From assembly GCA_031292145.1 (NCBI GenBank), contig JARLHR010000111.1, positions 1-64,000 of the forward strand: a stretch of DNA of 64,000 nucleotides, read 5' to 3'. The notes under the pieces were generated by a model. The model did no database searches. It saw only the letters and a program-made list of their open reading frames with translations, and had not been told where the DNA came from. Positions 54,692 through 63,932 of the stretch are shown here, piece after piece. The first letter of the stretch is position 1, and every line of letters begins with the position of its first letter. The position numbers were made by a program, and so were the translations under genes. The stretch comes from Clostridium sp. GTDB taxonomy: Bacteria > Bacillota > Clostridia > Clostridiales > Clostridiaceae.

Positions 54692-55105
54692 TTATTTTAT
54701 TGTAGAAGTTGATAAATTCAATCTATAAGTGCCAAATTCCATAATAGCATCGAGAAGTGTATTAATCTCGTCCATATTTGAACAGATGACTTTAAGTAAA
54801 TAGCAGCCATCACCACTAATTCTATGTGATTCTTCTATAATAGGTGTTGATTTAATAAACTTAACTAATTTTTCGTGCTTTGTAGTTTTCATAAAAATAG
54901 TAATATATGCAGTAATACTTTTACCAAGCAGAGCATCATTAGTACATATAGTATACTGGGTTATAAGACCTAAATCTTGAAGGCGTATAATTCTATTAGA
55001 TACTCCTTGGGGTGTTAAATGTATATGTTCACCAATTGTTTTCAGGGATATTTTAGAATTAATCTTTAACATATCTATAATTTTTAAATCTATTTCATCA
55101 AACAT
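54692..55105 (-). CDS. Lrp/AsnC-family regulator
   Basis: The 137-aa protein has an N-terminal winged HTH (IIDMLKINSKISLKTIGEHI, HLTPQGVSNRIIRLQDLGLI) and a C-terminal RAM ligand domain (ITAYITIFMKTTKHEKLVKF, ISGDGCYLLKVICSN). It would bind amino acids or related ligands and control transcription, often of the divergent gene, here an isochorismatase-family hydrolase. It is shorter than E. coli Lrp (164 aa) but within range. AAAGGAT precedes the ATG. Confidence 0.88.
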   Translation of the reverse strand: MFDEIDLKIIDMLKINSKISLKTIGEHIHLTPQGVSNRIIRLQDLGLITQYTICTNDALLGKSITAYITIFMKTTKHEKLVKFIKSTPIIEESHRISGDGCYLLKVICSNMDEINTLLDAIMEFGTYRLNLSTSTIK

Positions 55106-55198
55106 AAAGCATAGAATCCTTTCGTATTTAAAGAGGTATTAGGGAATTCCTTTCACATTTCAACCTCAATTTAAGATAATATTAGTATAACAAATATA

Positions 55199-55359
55199 AG
55201 GCACATGAAAATAAATAGCAAGTACAAAGCTGCTATGTATATTTTTCATCAGACAAGGAAGCAAAGTGCCATCATAGCAAGCCTATTATGGGATTTTGCT
55301 GACGCAGAATGATGGAAAATAGGCTAGCAGATTGACTTGTTATTTATTTGATTGTGCCT
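55199..55359. repeat. Palindromic repeat family B, long copy
   Basis: AGGCACATGAAAATAAATAG faces TTATTTATTTGATTGTGCCT. Inside, CAAGTA/TACAAAG-type arms and CATCAGACAAGGAAGCAAAG match the interior of the copies at 2663 and 5338. It lies between the Lrp and hydrolase genes. Confidence 0.75.
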
Positions 55360-55392
55360 AAATAAATTAATAAATTTAAAGGTGGAATAAAA

Positions 55393-55938
55393 ATGAAAAA
55401 AGCATTACTTGTAATTGATGTACAAAATGAATATTTTACTGGGAAATTAAAAGTAACTTATCCTAATAACAGTCTTGATAATATACTAAAGGTGATGGAT
55501 TATGCAAAAGAAAATGATATGCTTATTATAATTGTTCAGCATGCAAGTATTAATGGAAATACTTTTATTAAAAATTCAAATGAGTGGGAGATACACCCTA
55601 AGATTCTTGAAAAGTCCTATGATTATATTATTGAAAAAAATAAACCAAGCAGTTTTTATGGGACAAATTTAGAAGAAATATTAAAAAAAGAAAATATAGA
55701 CGAGGTAGTTATTTCGGGTTATATGACCCAAATGTGTTGTGATACAACTGCTAGAGAAGCTTTTCATAAAGGATATTTAGTAGAATTTTTGTCAGATGCT
55801 ACGGGAACTATTGATGTAAGTAATGAGGTAGGTACAATAAGTAGTAAAGATCTTCACATAGCTACATTAATAGCTCAAAGCTTAAGATTTAGTAAAATAA
55901 TAAGTAGTGAAGAGTGGATTAAATCACAGAAGATTTGA
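55393..55938 (+). CDS. Isochorismatase-family cysteine hydrolase
   Basis: The 181-aa protein has catalytic Asp in LVIDVQNEYFTG (Asp9), Lys in IEKNKPSSFYGTNLEE and Cys in ISGYMTQMCCDTTAREAFHK. Those three residues form the triad of nicotinamidase-like hydrolases, which act on amides or vinyl ethers. The substrate is unknown. It is divergent from the Lrp-type gene. AGGTGG precedes the ATG. Length matches the family (180 aa). Confidence 0.88.
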   Translation: MKKALLVIDVQNEYFTGKLKVTYPNNSLDNILKVMDYAKENDMLIIIVQHASINGNTFIKNSNEWEIHPKILEKSYDYIIEKNKPSSFYGTNLEEILKKENIDEVVISGYMTQMCCDTTAREAFHKGYLVEFLSDATGTIDVSNEVGTISSKDLHIATLIAQSLRFSKIISSEEWIKSQKI

Positions 55939-55969
55939 ATTAGAGAGTAACTTTTTTATAGGTTGCGAT

Positions 55970-56002
55970 TGTAGTAGATTTATATAAAACAAATCTACTA
56001 CA
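55970..56002. terminator. Stem-loop between convergent genes
   Basis: TGTAGTAGATTTATATAAAA then CAAATCTACTACA form a 12-bp stem. It separates the hydrolase from the LysR gene; no strong T run follows on either strand. Confidence 0.6.
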
Positions 56003-56016
56003 TTACAAAGTATCAT

Positions 56017-56883
56017 TTATGAATCAATTAAATTAAGCAAATCATTAATATGCTTGGACTTTAAATTCTTTTTGTTTATTATTATATAGCTTTTCATTGT
56101 AGGTGATAAAGATTCTAAAAGGTGTATATGAATTAGAGTATTATTTTCTAACTCATCTAATATTAAACTACGAGGTAAAAAGCTATAACCTAATCCGTCT
56201 TTTAAAAAAGAAATTATTTTATTACCTATATCGATTTCCAATGGAAAAGTATGGTTTTCTGGAAAAAGATTATTGAACCAGCTTAAATTTTCACTTATAG
56301 CAAAATCACAGTATAACCAGTAAAGATTTTTTAAATCATCATTTTTTATGCCTTGCTTAAATGTAGTATTATTATTGCTAGTCACTAATGCTAATTCATC
56401 AATTTTAAATGGAATACATTCAAATTGAGAATAATTCACAGGGATATAGCTAAAGCATACATCTATTACATTATCATGCAATAGTTCAAGTAAGTTCTTT
56501 GAATGATCGATATTAATTTTTACTGAAACATCTTTATAGGTTTTTAGATACTTTGAAATATATTTGTGAAGATGACAATCATAAAGTGTATGTACAGAGC
56601 CTATTCTTAGAATGGATGAATAGGTATCAAGGGTAGTTAATTCACTAGAGGCAGTTTCAGCTAATTCAACGATTCTTTTAGCATAAGAAAGCAAATGATG
56701 TCCTGCAGTAGTTAATGATATATTTTTTTTATCTCTAATAAACAGTTCCTTTCCAAGTTCGGCTTCAAGTTCTTTAATTCTATTTGTTACAGTGGATTGT
56801 ACGACATTATGTTTTTCAGCAGTTTTTGTAAAGTTATTTAAAGTTGTTAGTGTAATGAAAGTCTTTAAAGATTCTATATCCAT
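56017..56883 (-). CDS. LysR-family regulator
   Basis: The 288-aa protein has an N-terminal HTH (FITLTTLNNFTKTAEKHNVV, QSTVTNRIKELEAELGKELF) and effector-binding domain (LRIGSVHTLYDCHLHKYISK onward). LysR proteins typically regulate the divergent gene, here the second isochorismatase-family hydrolase at 57134. An operator should lie in 56884-57133; ATTATACATATTTATGTATA near 57062 is partly dyadic and could be part of it. AAGGAGA precedes the ATG. Confidence 0.88.
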   Translation of the reverse strand: MDIESLKTFITLTTLNNFTKTAEKHNVVQSTVTNRIKELEAELGKELFIRDKKNISLTTAGHHLLSYAKRIVELAETASSELTTLDTYSSILRIGSVHTLYDCHLHKYISKYLKTYKDVSVKINIDHSKNLLELLHDNVIDVCFSYIPVNYSQFECIPFKIDELALVTSNNNTTFKQGIKNDDLKNLYWLYCDFAISENLSWFNNLFPENHTFPLEIDIGNKIISFLKDGLGYSFLPRSLILDELENNTLIHIHLLESLSPTMKSYIIINKKNLKSKHINDLLNLIDS

Positions 56884-57133
56884 AAAATTAATCTCCTTAT
56901 TTAGATAATAAAAAGTTAGTGTTACAGGCTATTTGATTCACTTGTTTAAAGTTATATCGATAGCGTGTAGTTCATTAGGAGCAAACATAAATTTAATTAT
57001 TAAATTTCAAGTTCCTATATAACTTATCGAAAAAATGAATTAAATAACCAAGAAATATTCATTATACAAATTATACATATTTATGTATAATATAGTCAAT
57101 AAATGGATTCAAATTTAGGAGGAAAATATAATA

Positions 57134-57661
57134 ATGAAAAATACAGTATTACTTGTAGTAGATATGCAGGAAGCATTAGTAAAGCACAATCCTTTTAATA
57201 AGGAAACAACAATTGAAAATATAGAATTATTAATTAAGCACTGTAGAGCAAAAAACATAGAGGTTATTTACATAAGACATGATGGCGGCATCGGGGATGA
57301 ATTAGAATTTGGATCTGAAGGATGGCAGATTCATAGGAAAATTGCACCTATAGATGGGGAAAAGATAATAGAAAAGAGGTATAATAGTGCTTTTAAAAAT
57401 ACTGAATTAAAGGACTATTTGGATGAAAGAAATATTGAAACAATTATTTTAGTAGGAATGATGACTGAATATTGCATGGATGCTACTTGTAAAGTGGCTT
57501 TTGAATATGGATATAATTTAATTATTCCAGAAGAAACAAATACTACTTGTGATAATGAATATATGTCAGGTAAGGAGATATATGAGTATTACAATTCGAA
57601 GATATGGAAAAATAGATTTGCAAAACTAGAAAAGGTTAAGGAATTAATCAATATTTATTAA
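57134..57661 (+). CDS. Isochorismatase-family cysteine hydrolase
   Basis: The 175-aa protein has Asp in LLVVDMQEALVKHNPFNKET, Lys in IIEKRYNSAFKNTELKDYLD and Cys in VGMMTEYCMDATCKVAFEYG. These are the expected triad residues, so it is probably an amidohydrolase for a small amide. It is related to but distinct from the gene at 55393. The divergent LysR gene is the likely regulator. AGGAGGAAA precedes the ATG. Confidence 0.87.
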   Translation: MKNTVLLVVDMQEALVKHNPFNKETTIENIELLIKHCRAKNIEVIYIRHDGGIGDELEFGSEGWQIHRKIAPIDGEKIIEKRYNSAFKNTELKDYLDERNIETIILVGMMTEYCMDATCKVAFEYGYNLIIPEETNTTCDNEYMSGKEIYEYYNSKIWKNRFAKLEKVKELINIY

Positions 57662-57770
57662 AGATAATAATGAAACAGCTTAAGGTTTTAGGGAAACATT
57701 ACGTAAATATAGCATCAACAGAGATATAATTTTTCATGTGCCTAACAAATTAGTTATAAGAGGTGAGAAA

Positions 57771-58469
57771 ATGGCTGAAAATCAATTGAGTGATTACTTA
57801 AAAAGTCTTGGCGCAGATTTAGTTGGATTTGCTAATTTAGAGAATATTAATACTTCATCAACACAAAATATGAATTATGGTATTGCTTTAGGAATAAAAC
57901 TAAATCCAACAGTTATAAGAGGAATTAGTGCAGGTCCTAACAAAGAATACTATGAAGAATATAAGAAAGTAAATGAATGTCTAGATAATATAACAATAGC
58001 ATGTGTAAAATATATAAATGAATTAGGATATAATGGAGTAGGACAAACTTCAACATATGTCACAACTAATGATAATTTAAATACACCACTACCTCATAAA
58101 ACTGTTGCAACAAGGGCTGGGTTAGGATGGATTGGGAAAAATGCTCTTTTGATTGTTCCAGAATATGGCTCTGCAATTCGTATATCTTCAGTTATAACAA
58201 ATATGCCACTTATAACTAGTGAGCCAATTAATGAATCTAAATGCGGAAAGTGTAATAGATGTGCAGAAGCATGTCCGGCTTCCGCAATTAAAGGTAACTT
58301 GTGGAATGTAAATTTAAAAAGGGAAGATTTACTCGATGCATTAAAATGCAGATTAAAAGCAAGAGAATTATTGAAGCAAAGAATTGGAATTGAAAGTGCA
58401 ATTTGCGGTAAATGTATAGAAATTTGTCCATTTACACAGAAATATATTAACAGTCATAAATTAAACTAA
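57771..58469 (+). CDS. QueG-like double [4Fe-4S] protein
   Basis: The 232-aa protein has a QueG-type N-terminal portion (LKSLGADLVGFANLENINTS, TVATRAGLGWIGKNALLIVP). Two 4Fe-4S motifs follow: CGKCNRCAEACPASAIKG and CGKCIEICPFTQKY. True QueG (epoxyqueuosine reductase) is longer, with a cobalamin-binding part and HEAT repeats, so this is a shorter relative. The role is probably electron transfer or reduction. A longer frame from 57738 starts inside a palindrome end; AGGTGAG before the ATG at 57771 decides the start. Confidence 0.8.
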   Translation: MAENQLSDYLKSLGADLVGFANLENINTSSTQNMNYGIALGIKLNPTVIRGISAGPNKEYYEEYKKVNECLDNITIACVKYINELGYNGVGQTSTYVTTNDNLNTPLPHKTVATRAGLGWIGKNALLIVPEYGSAIRISSVITNMPLITSEPINESKCGKCNRCAEACPASAIKGNLWNVNLKREDLLDALKCRLKARELLKQRIGIESAICGKCIEICPFTQKYINSHKLN

Positions 58470-58561
58470 GAATATATAATTCTTTTTATATTAAGTTCAT
58501 ATTAGAATAAATTTTTTGATTGTGCCTAAATGAAATTAATATTTAAGAATAGGAGCACTAA

Positions 58562-59176
58562 ATGGATATATATACAATTGGACACTCAAATTATGAAATA
58601 GAAAAGTTAATTGATATGTTGAAATATTATAATATTAACTGTGTTGTGGATATAAGAGGAATTCCTTATTCAAAATATAATATTCAATATAATAAAGAAG
58701 CTATAGCTAAAACTTTAAAAGAAGAAGGTTTTTTATACATATATATGGCAAAAGAGTTTGCAGCTAATAGAGAAAATAGAATATCCTATAATAAAGAAGG
58801 ATATTGTGATTTTGAAAAAGTAATTACTGAAAAAGAATTTTTAAACGGCATAGCTCGTTTGAAAACAGGATGTGCAAAGGGGTATAAAATAGTATTGCTT
58901 GGAGCAATGCAAGATCCAATAAGGTGTCATAGAAGTATATTATTAGGGAGGACACTAAGAAAAGAAGGATTTAATGTTAAACATATTCTAGATGATTACA
59001 CAATAGCTTCGCAAGAAAATATAGAAGAAAATCTTCTGAATAAATATTTTATTAATAGAAATCAATTAACAATAGATAGTCTTCTTGGAGATTCTCTGAA
59101 TGAAGAGGAAATGATTAATAAAGGTTACAGATTAGCGAATAAAGAAATTGGATATAGAGTTGAAAATTTAAAATAG
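58562..59176 (+). CDS. DUF488-family protein
   Basis: The 204-aa protein has the DUF488 signature: IYTIGHSNYEIEKLIDMLKY, VVDIRGIPYSKYNIQYNKEA and GAMQDPIRCHRSILLGRTLR. DUF488 proteins are suggested to be involved in RNA or nucleotide metabolism, with conserved Cys and His near the C-terminus (Cys and His in RCHR), but no activity is established. AGGAGC stands before the ATG. Confidence 0.85.
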   Translation: MDIYTIGHSNYEIEKLIDMLKYYNINCVVDIRGIPYSKYNIQYNKEAIAKTLKEEGFLYIYMAKEFAANRENRISYNKEGYCDFEKVITEKEFLNGIARLKTGCAKGYKIVLLGAMQDPIRCHRSILLGRTLRKEGFNVKHILDDYTIASQENIEENLLNKYFINRNQLTIDSLLGDSLNEEEMINKGYRLANKEIGYRVENLK

Positions 59177-59358
59177 ATTATTATCAATGAAAATGGTCAT
59201 GTTCATTAAATCATAAAATTAGGATATTAAATTTTCAGAATATAAAACATAATTTGATTATGCTTATAGCTAGGAATTTAGTTTTGAAAAATATAATAAA
59301 ATCAAATTTCTGATAAGTCACATATACTATCTTAGTAATAATGTTTAGGGATATAAAT

Positions 59359-59847
59359 ATGAAGATTTTATCAAGATTATTTGAAAGTAAAAAATATAAT
59401 ATAGAAAATAATAGGGCAGATGATGTAAATCAAAATTCTAGTAATTCAAGTTATGTTAATAATTTCTCTAGTGAAACAAATTATTTAATTTGGGTAAATC
59501 TTAAAAGTTTTAAGGTAAATATATTTCAAGGAAGCAAAAATAATTGGAATTTAATTCATAGTTATATTTGCACTATAGGAAAGCCATCTACTCCAACGCC
59601 TAAGGGAGTCTATACAGTTGGCATAAAAGGTCTTTATTTTGGAGTGGAAAAAGGCTACAAGTGTTGGTATTATACACAATTTAAAGGCAACTACTTATTT
59701 CATTCAATAATATATAATTTAGATGGTTCTGTTAGAGATGGAAGGCTTGGAATGAGATTATCTGATGGATGCATTAGGTTGGCTAAGGAAAATGCTAAGT
59801 GGATTTATGATAATATACCTCAAGGAACTAAGGTAGTAATTAGTTAA
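59359..59847 (+). CDS. L,D-transpeptidase (YkuD type)
   Basis: This 162-aa protein contains the YkuD fold: LIWVNLKSFKVNIFQGSKNN, CTIGKPSTPTPKGVYTVGIK, and the catalytic motif LFHSI...LSDGCIRLAKENAKW, with nucleophile Cys and His of the SxGCxR set. It would make 3-3 crosslinks in peptidoglycan. It lacks a clear signal peptide, with only a basic N-terminus. An ATG at 59341 has no RBS; AGGGA at 59346-59350 is 8 nt before the ATG at 59359, which I prefer. Confidence 0.8.
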   Translation: MKILSRLFESKKYNIENNRADDVNQNSSNSSYVNNFSSETNYLIWVNLKSFKVNIFQGSKNNWNLIHSYICTIGKPSTPTPKGVYTVGIKGLYFGVEKGYKCWYYTQFKGNYLFHSIIYNLDGSVRDGRLGMRLSDGCIRLAKENAKWIYDNIPQGTKVVIS

Positions 59848-59922
59848 AAGTTATTTTATCAGAGTATTTTTTGAATCGATATAAATAAACAACTTGAAAT
59901 TAAACTGATGTGGTAGCTTGCC

Positions 59923-60106
59923 GAAATAATAAATATTTTTATTACGAAAAACTATGAAAATATCGCTGAAGGTTCTAAGTTGCAAGTTGTACCCAATTCA
60001 GCATGCTCCCGCTTTCAGCGTGACAAGCTAAATTGGAACAACTTACAACTTAGAACCTTCCAGTGGAAATTTCATAGTCCTGTGGAACAAAAATGTATGG
60101 AATTCC
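59923..60106. repeat. Palindromic repeat family A, hybrid copy
   Basis: The inner arms are GAAGGTTCTAAGTTGCAAGT and ACTTACAACTTAGAACCTTC. The 5' outer arm (GAAATAATAAATATTTTTAT) differs in family from the 3' outer arm (ACAAAAATGTATGGAATTCC). The latter matches the copy at 54452, so this may be a recombinant of two subfamilies. Confidence 0.75.
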
Positions 60107-60161
60107 GGTAGAATGCCACATAAGTCTAAGTTCACATTTGGATATATATATACTTGAAATT

Positions 60162-60875
60162 TTACTTCATTAGCCAATAGACTTTATTTTTTGATAGTTC
60201 AAAACCAAGCCTTTTTTGTAAAGCAATTGAAGCTGTGTTATCTTCTACGACTTGGCCATATGCATATCTATTGTTAGCTAAAGCATCATTGGTTGCTGCA
60301 ATTTGCAAGGCAGATCCAATACCTTTACCTCGATATTGCGGGAATATTTCTAACATTCCTATTGAGCCCTCTGTATGGTTACCAATAAAACCACATAAAT
60401 TATTATTAAGAAATGCACCAATCATAACATTTGCTTTTAATCTATTTTCAATATAAACATCGTCTACAATGTCTATTTTAGAATAATTCTCAATGATTAT
60501 ATCTTTATACTCGTGAGTTAATTTTTTTATTTTAACTGTCGAGTTTAGAAATGGTATTGGTACTTTATTCGTATAAACCGTATTATAACAAATCATATTA
60601 TGTGCAAAATTAAATCTTTTTAATAATAAATCATAGGTAAATTTATCATGTGTGACAATAGTTTCCACGTTATTAGGAAGTTTGGAAATTAAATTTTCTG
60701 CAATATTAACATTATTGGCAGAAAGTATGTAAATTTGTGATGGAATATCTATTAAAAAAACAGCATCCACTGAAGCAAATAAAATCTCAGAACTACCTCT
60801 TCGTATGCATTCTAGCATGTCTATATTTAATAACTTGTCTTTAGATAACATTTTAGTTGCGATATTTTTTAGCAT
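60162..60875 (-). CDS. GNAT-family N-acetyltransferase
   Basis: The 237-aa protein has a C-terminal GNAT core with the acetyl-CoA pyrophosphate loop QYRGKGIGSALQIAATNDAL, then AYGQVVEDNTASIALQKRLG. The N-terminal about 120 residues are less conserved (FASVDAVFLIDIPSQIYILS), as in the GNAT proteins of double-domain type. The substrate is unknown. GAAAGGAC on the minus strand precedes the ATG. The family A repeat lies just downstream. Confidence 0.82.
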   Translation of the reverse strand: MLKNIATKMLSKDKLLNIDMLECIRRGSSEILFASVDAVFLIDIPSQIYILSANNVNIAENLISKLPNNVETIVTHDKFTYDLLLKRFNFAHNMICYNTVYTNKVPIPFLNSTVKIKKLTHEYKDIIIENYSKIDIVDDVYIENRLKANVMIGAFLNNNLCGFIGNHTEGSIGMLEIFPQYRGKGIGSALQIAATNDALANNRYAYGQVVEDNTASIALQKRLGFELSKNKVYWLMK

Positions 60876-61058
60876 AATAATGTCCTTTCAATATTAAATC
60901 ACATGTTTTTCCATTATAAATATAATTTATTATAACATTTGAACTTCTTTGAGCAAATAAAGTTCAAAAAGAAATTGTCAATAATTTTTAAATGGATATA
61001 TATTGAGATTAATACATACATTTACTAAAAAAATAAGTCAGAAAATTCAAAATATATA

Positions 61059-61297
61059 TTGAATTTAAACGTAGAATAGTATATAATAAAATCAAGATAA
61101 AGGTTTAAATTTATCTTAGTGTACTGACACTTCAATCCGGCAGAAGAGTATATCTCAAGAGATATACAGTTGGTGACGGGCAACGTAAAAATCCCGGAAG
61201 CAATGTACGACGGACGGTCGTACCCAGTTGGCGGACAACGTAAAAATCAGTAGCTAAGGAAGAGCAAGTGTGATTGTTAAAATGCACTTGCTCTTTT
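61059..61297 (+). ncRNA. Structured RNA candidate with tandem two-hairpin modules
   Basis: Promoter TTGAAT (61059-61064), 17 nt, TATAAT (61082-61087). The RNA then has two similar modules. The first is GTATATCTC/GAGATATAC, then GTTGGTGACGGGCAACGTAAAAATC. The second is GTACGAC/GTCGTAC, then GTTGGCGGACAACGTAAAAATC. A terminator AGAGCAAGTG/CACTTGCTCT with TTTT (61261-61297) follows. There is no coding frame. It is either an independent RNA or a leader of the radical SAM gene 184 nt downstream. I do not recognise the class; raiA and other large clostridial RNAs should be compared. Confidence 0.7.
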
Positions 61298-61480
61298 CAT
61301 GTGAATAATTAAATTTAAAAGAGATTTTCTTAAAATAATTAAAAAATTATTTGAGAAAAGCTCTATTTTAGTTGCAATGAGAATAATATCAATATATACT
61401 AATTTGAGAAATTAAATAAGGTACTCAATACAAGGTACTTATTTTTAGATGCAAAAAGGGAGAATGGAGTTATAATTAAA

Positions 61481-62350
61481 ATGAAAAAATTTAAAAAAGT
61501 TTATATAGAAATAACTAATGCATGTAATTTAAGCTGTAATTTTTGTCCTAAAACATCGAGGGAATTAAGATTTATGGGCAAAGAAAATTTTAAGCATACT
61601 ATTGAAAGTGTAAAACCTTATACAGATTATGTTTATTTTCATTTAATGGGGGAGCCATTTTTAAATAAGGATTTAAAATATTTCTTAGATATAAGTAAGG
61701 AAAATTCATTAAAAGTCAATATTACTACTAATGGAACTATGATAAATAATGTTAAAGAAATATTACTTACTGCACCTGCCTTAAGGCAAGTTAATATTTC
61801 ATTACATAGCTTTGAAGCCAATGACAAGAATGTTGATTTTGAGGAATATATAGATAATATAATAAACTTTGTAAAAGAATCTAATGAGAAAACTAATATA
61901 ATTTGCTCATTAAGGTTATGGAATCTAGATACAAAATACATAGCAAGCAATAATATGAATGTAGATATATTTAATTTGCTTGAAAAGGAATTTGAAATAC
62001 AATGCAATATAAAGGAGGCATTAAAAGAAAAAAATAGTTTTAAATTAAAGAATAATCTATATCTTAGCATGGGGGAAAAGTTTAAGTGGCCTTCATTAAA
62101 GGTAGAGGAATTGGGTGAAAGGGCTTTTTGTTATGGTCTTAGAGATCAAATCGGAGTTTTGGTTGATGGCACAGTTGTACCCTGTTGTTTAGATAGTGAT
62201 GGCAGCATTCCTTTAGGCAATATTTTTGAAAATACTTTAGAAGAAATTTTAAATTCAAAGAGAGCTAAAAATATATATAATGGATTTTCAGAAAGAAAAG
62301 CAGTAGAAGAATTATGCAAAAGATGTGGATTTATAACTAGAGTAAGATAG
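61481..62350 (+). CDS. Radical SAM/SPASM protein
   Basis: This 289-aa protein has radical SAM motif CNLSCNFC (Cys15, 19, 22). It carries a C-terminal SPASM-like Cys set: AFCYGLRDQIGVLVDGTVVP, CCLDSDGSIPLGN and ELCKRCGF. SPASM proteins modify peptides or act as anaerobic maturases; the target is unknown, and no small precursor peptide gene is seen next to it. GGGAGAA precedes the ATG. Confidence 0.85.
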   Translation: MKKFKKVYIEITNACNLSCNFCPKTSRELRFMGKENFKHTIESVKPYTDYVYFHLMGEPFLNKDLKYFLDISKENSLKVNITTNGTMINNVKEILLTAPALRQVNISLHSFEANDKNVDFEEYIDNIINFVKESNEKTNIICSLRLWNLDTKYIASNNMNVDIFNLLEKEFEIQCNIKEALKEKNSFKLKNNLYLSMGEKFKWPSLKVEELGERAFCYGLRDQIGVLVDGTVVPCCLDSDGSIPLGNIFENTLEEILNSKRAKNIYNGFSERKAVEELCKRCGFITRVR

Positions 62351-62367
62351 AAAGGAATGTGACTAAA

Positions 62368-63102
62368 ATGGAAGCAGCAATAAAACCTGTAGTAGTATTT
62401 TTGGTATTATATTTTTCATATTATTATGCGCTAAGATTTATACAATCCGTTTTTCAGGGCGGAGTAGGAAGTATAAGTTCAAAATTGGCCAAGTATATAT
62501 ACATAGCAAGTACACCAGCCCATGAATTAGCTCATTTATTAGTTGCAGTGTTATGCTTTGCTAAAATTGAGCAAGTACAATTGTTTCCAAAGGGGAATAG
62601 ACCAGGATTTGTAAGATCTAGAATTGGAAGCAGTATTCCTTTTGTAATAAGCATTAAGGAATTTTTAGTAGCAATAGCACCGGTGTTGATTAATGTGCCA
62701 TTATTTATATTTATTGAAAGTAAATTTGTATTAAAATGCAAGATTTTAGAAATATCAATGATATTAAATCCAAGAATAATGTTAACTAAGGAGGGCCTAA
62801 TAACATTTTTATTATTTTTAATATTAATAAGTGGAATTGCTCCAAGTCATGAAGATTTTAAAGGAATGATTAAAGGTCTTATAATTTTCAGTGTAGCAAT
62901 ATTTGGAGTATCTTATTTAACTTCGAAAATTTTCGATATTAATTGGATAAACATCAATCCAGTATTAACGGTCGTATTTTATTATCTTGAAATAATATTA
63001 ACAATACTAATAATAAATATAGTAATAAACTATAGAAATGGCATAAGGATTACTTGGAATATATTAACAAGTGCTTTGCGACATACTTTTAAGAGAAGTT
63101 AG
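62368..63102 (+). CDS. HExxH membrane protein (possible M50-like protease)
   Basis: The protein of about 244 aa has hydrophobic segments near residues 5-25, 40-65, 90-120 and 145-215. STPAHELAHLLVAVLCFAKI contains HELAH, an HExxH zinc motif at a membrane edge, as in site-2 proteases; a second metal ligand (NPDG type) is not clear. The ATG at 62368 is 11 nt from AAAGGA (62351-62356) and the GTG at 62359 is too close. It follows the radical SAM gene by 17 nt, so the two may act together. Confidence 0.65.
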   Translation: MEAAIKPVVVFLVLYFSYYYALRFIQSVFQGGVGSISSKLAKYIYIASTPAHELAHLLVAVLCFAKIEQVQLFPKGNRPGFVRSRIGSSIPFVISIKEFLVAIAPVLINVPLFIFIESKFVLKCKILEISMILNPRIMLTKEGLITFLLFLILISGIAPSHEDFKGMIKGLIIFSVAIFGVSYLTSKIFDINWININPVLTVVFYYLEIILTILIINIVINYRNGIRITWNILTSALRHTFKRS

Positions 63103-63241
63103 ACATGAGAAAAAGGTCTAGAAGAAAAAAGAAAGTATAATATTTAGTAGAAATTTATAAAGAAACTTTGAGAAATATTAACAAAACTTGTATATATATT
63201 TCCCAATATGTCTATACTCCTGTATAAAAGGAGTGATTAGT

Positions 63242-63820
63242 ATGATAAATAAAAAGAAATTATTTATAGGCATGGTAATAATTTTAGCACTTATATTTTC
63301 TATAACATATTATGTGTCTAATAGATATATAACAAATAAAAATGTCCCAGATAATTCTGTTAGAGCTGCTAATGATAGTGATAAAAGTGATGAATTAAAT
63401 GATAGTACAAAGATTTGCTTATTTTCAGGCGGAAAGAAAGAAAAAGAATCAACATTAGCAGAATTAAAAACAGAGTTAAATTTAGATAAAAATTTAACTA
63501 AAGCAGAACTATCAAAAGAATTAAAAGATAAAGGTTATGTTTTAGAAATTGAATCTAATGGCGAAATGTCATATAAAAAAGACAGTTTAAAATCAGTAAA
63601 GCCTAATAAGTATTATATAGGCGAAAAAAATGGGTATTTAGCTATATATAAAACTGATGAAGATGGCACATTGTTGATTGAAAATAGTAATGATGTATAT
63701 TCTAGTAGCAAAAAAGTAGATAGTTTAAGAGATATTGATAAAAACAAAATTATAAATTTTGAACTTGAATATAATTCTAAGGAAGATGCAGAAGAAAGTT
63801 TATCTGAATATTTATCGTAG
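63242..63820 (+). CDS. Membrane-anchored or secreted protein of unknown function
   Basis: The 192-aa protein has one N-terminal membrane segment (KLFIGMVIILALIFSITYYV) and a charged, Lys/Glu/Asp-rich exterior part with LFSGGKKEKESTLAELKTEL and YIGEKNGYLAIYKTDEDG. The last 60 residues resemble the BofC C-terminal-like domain found in clostridial secreted proteins, but I cannot confirm this. AAAGGAG at 63227 favours the ATG at 63242 over an upstream ATG at 63188. A family B palindrome overlaps the stop. Confidence 0.6.
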   Translation: MINKKKLFIGMVIILALIFSITYYVSNRYITNKNVPDNSVRAANDSDKSDELNDSTKICLFSGGKKEKESTLAELKTELNLDKNLTKAELSKELKDKGYVLEIESNGEMSYKKDSLKSVKPNKYYIGEKNGYLAIYKTDEDGTLLIENSNDVYSSSKKVDSLRDIDKNKIINFELEYNSKEDAEESLSEYLS

Positions 63821-63932
63821 GCATATGAAAGAAAATAACAAGCCAAAGATGGGATGTCTATTTGGTATAATGTCCTTCGGACCTCAGACAAAATAGACGT
63901 GTATACTGACTTATTATTTTTAAAAATATGCA
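63819..63932. repeat. Palindromic repeat family B, long copy
   Basis: AGGCATATGAAAGAAAATAA faces TTATTATTTTTAAAAATATG, with CAGACAAAATAGACG/ATGTCTATTTGG inside and GTCCTTCGGACC as a central palindrome. After it, to 64000, nothing is identified. Confidence 0.7.
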
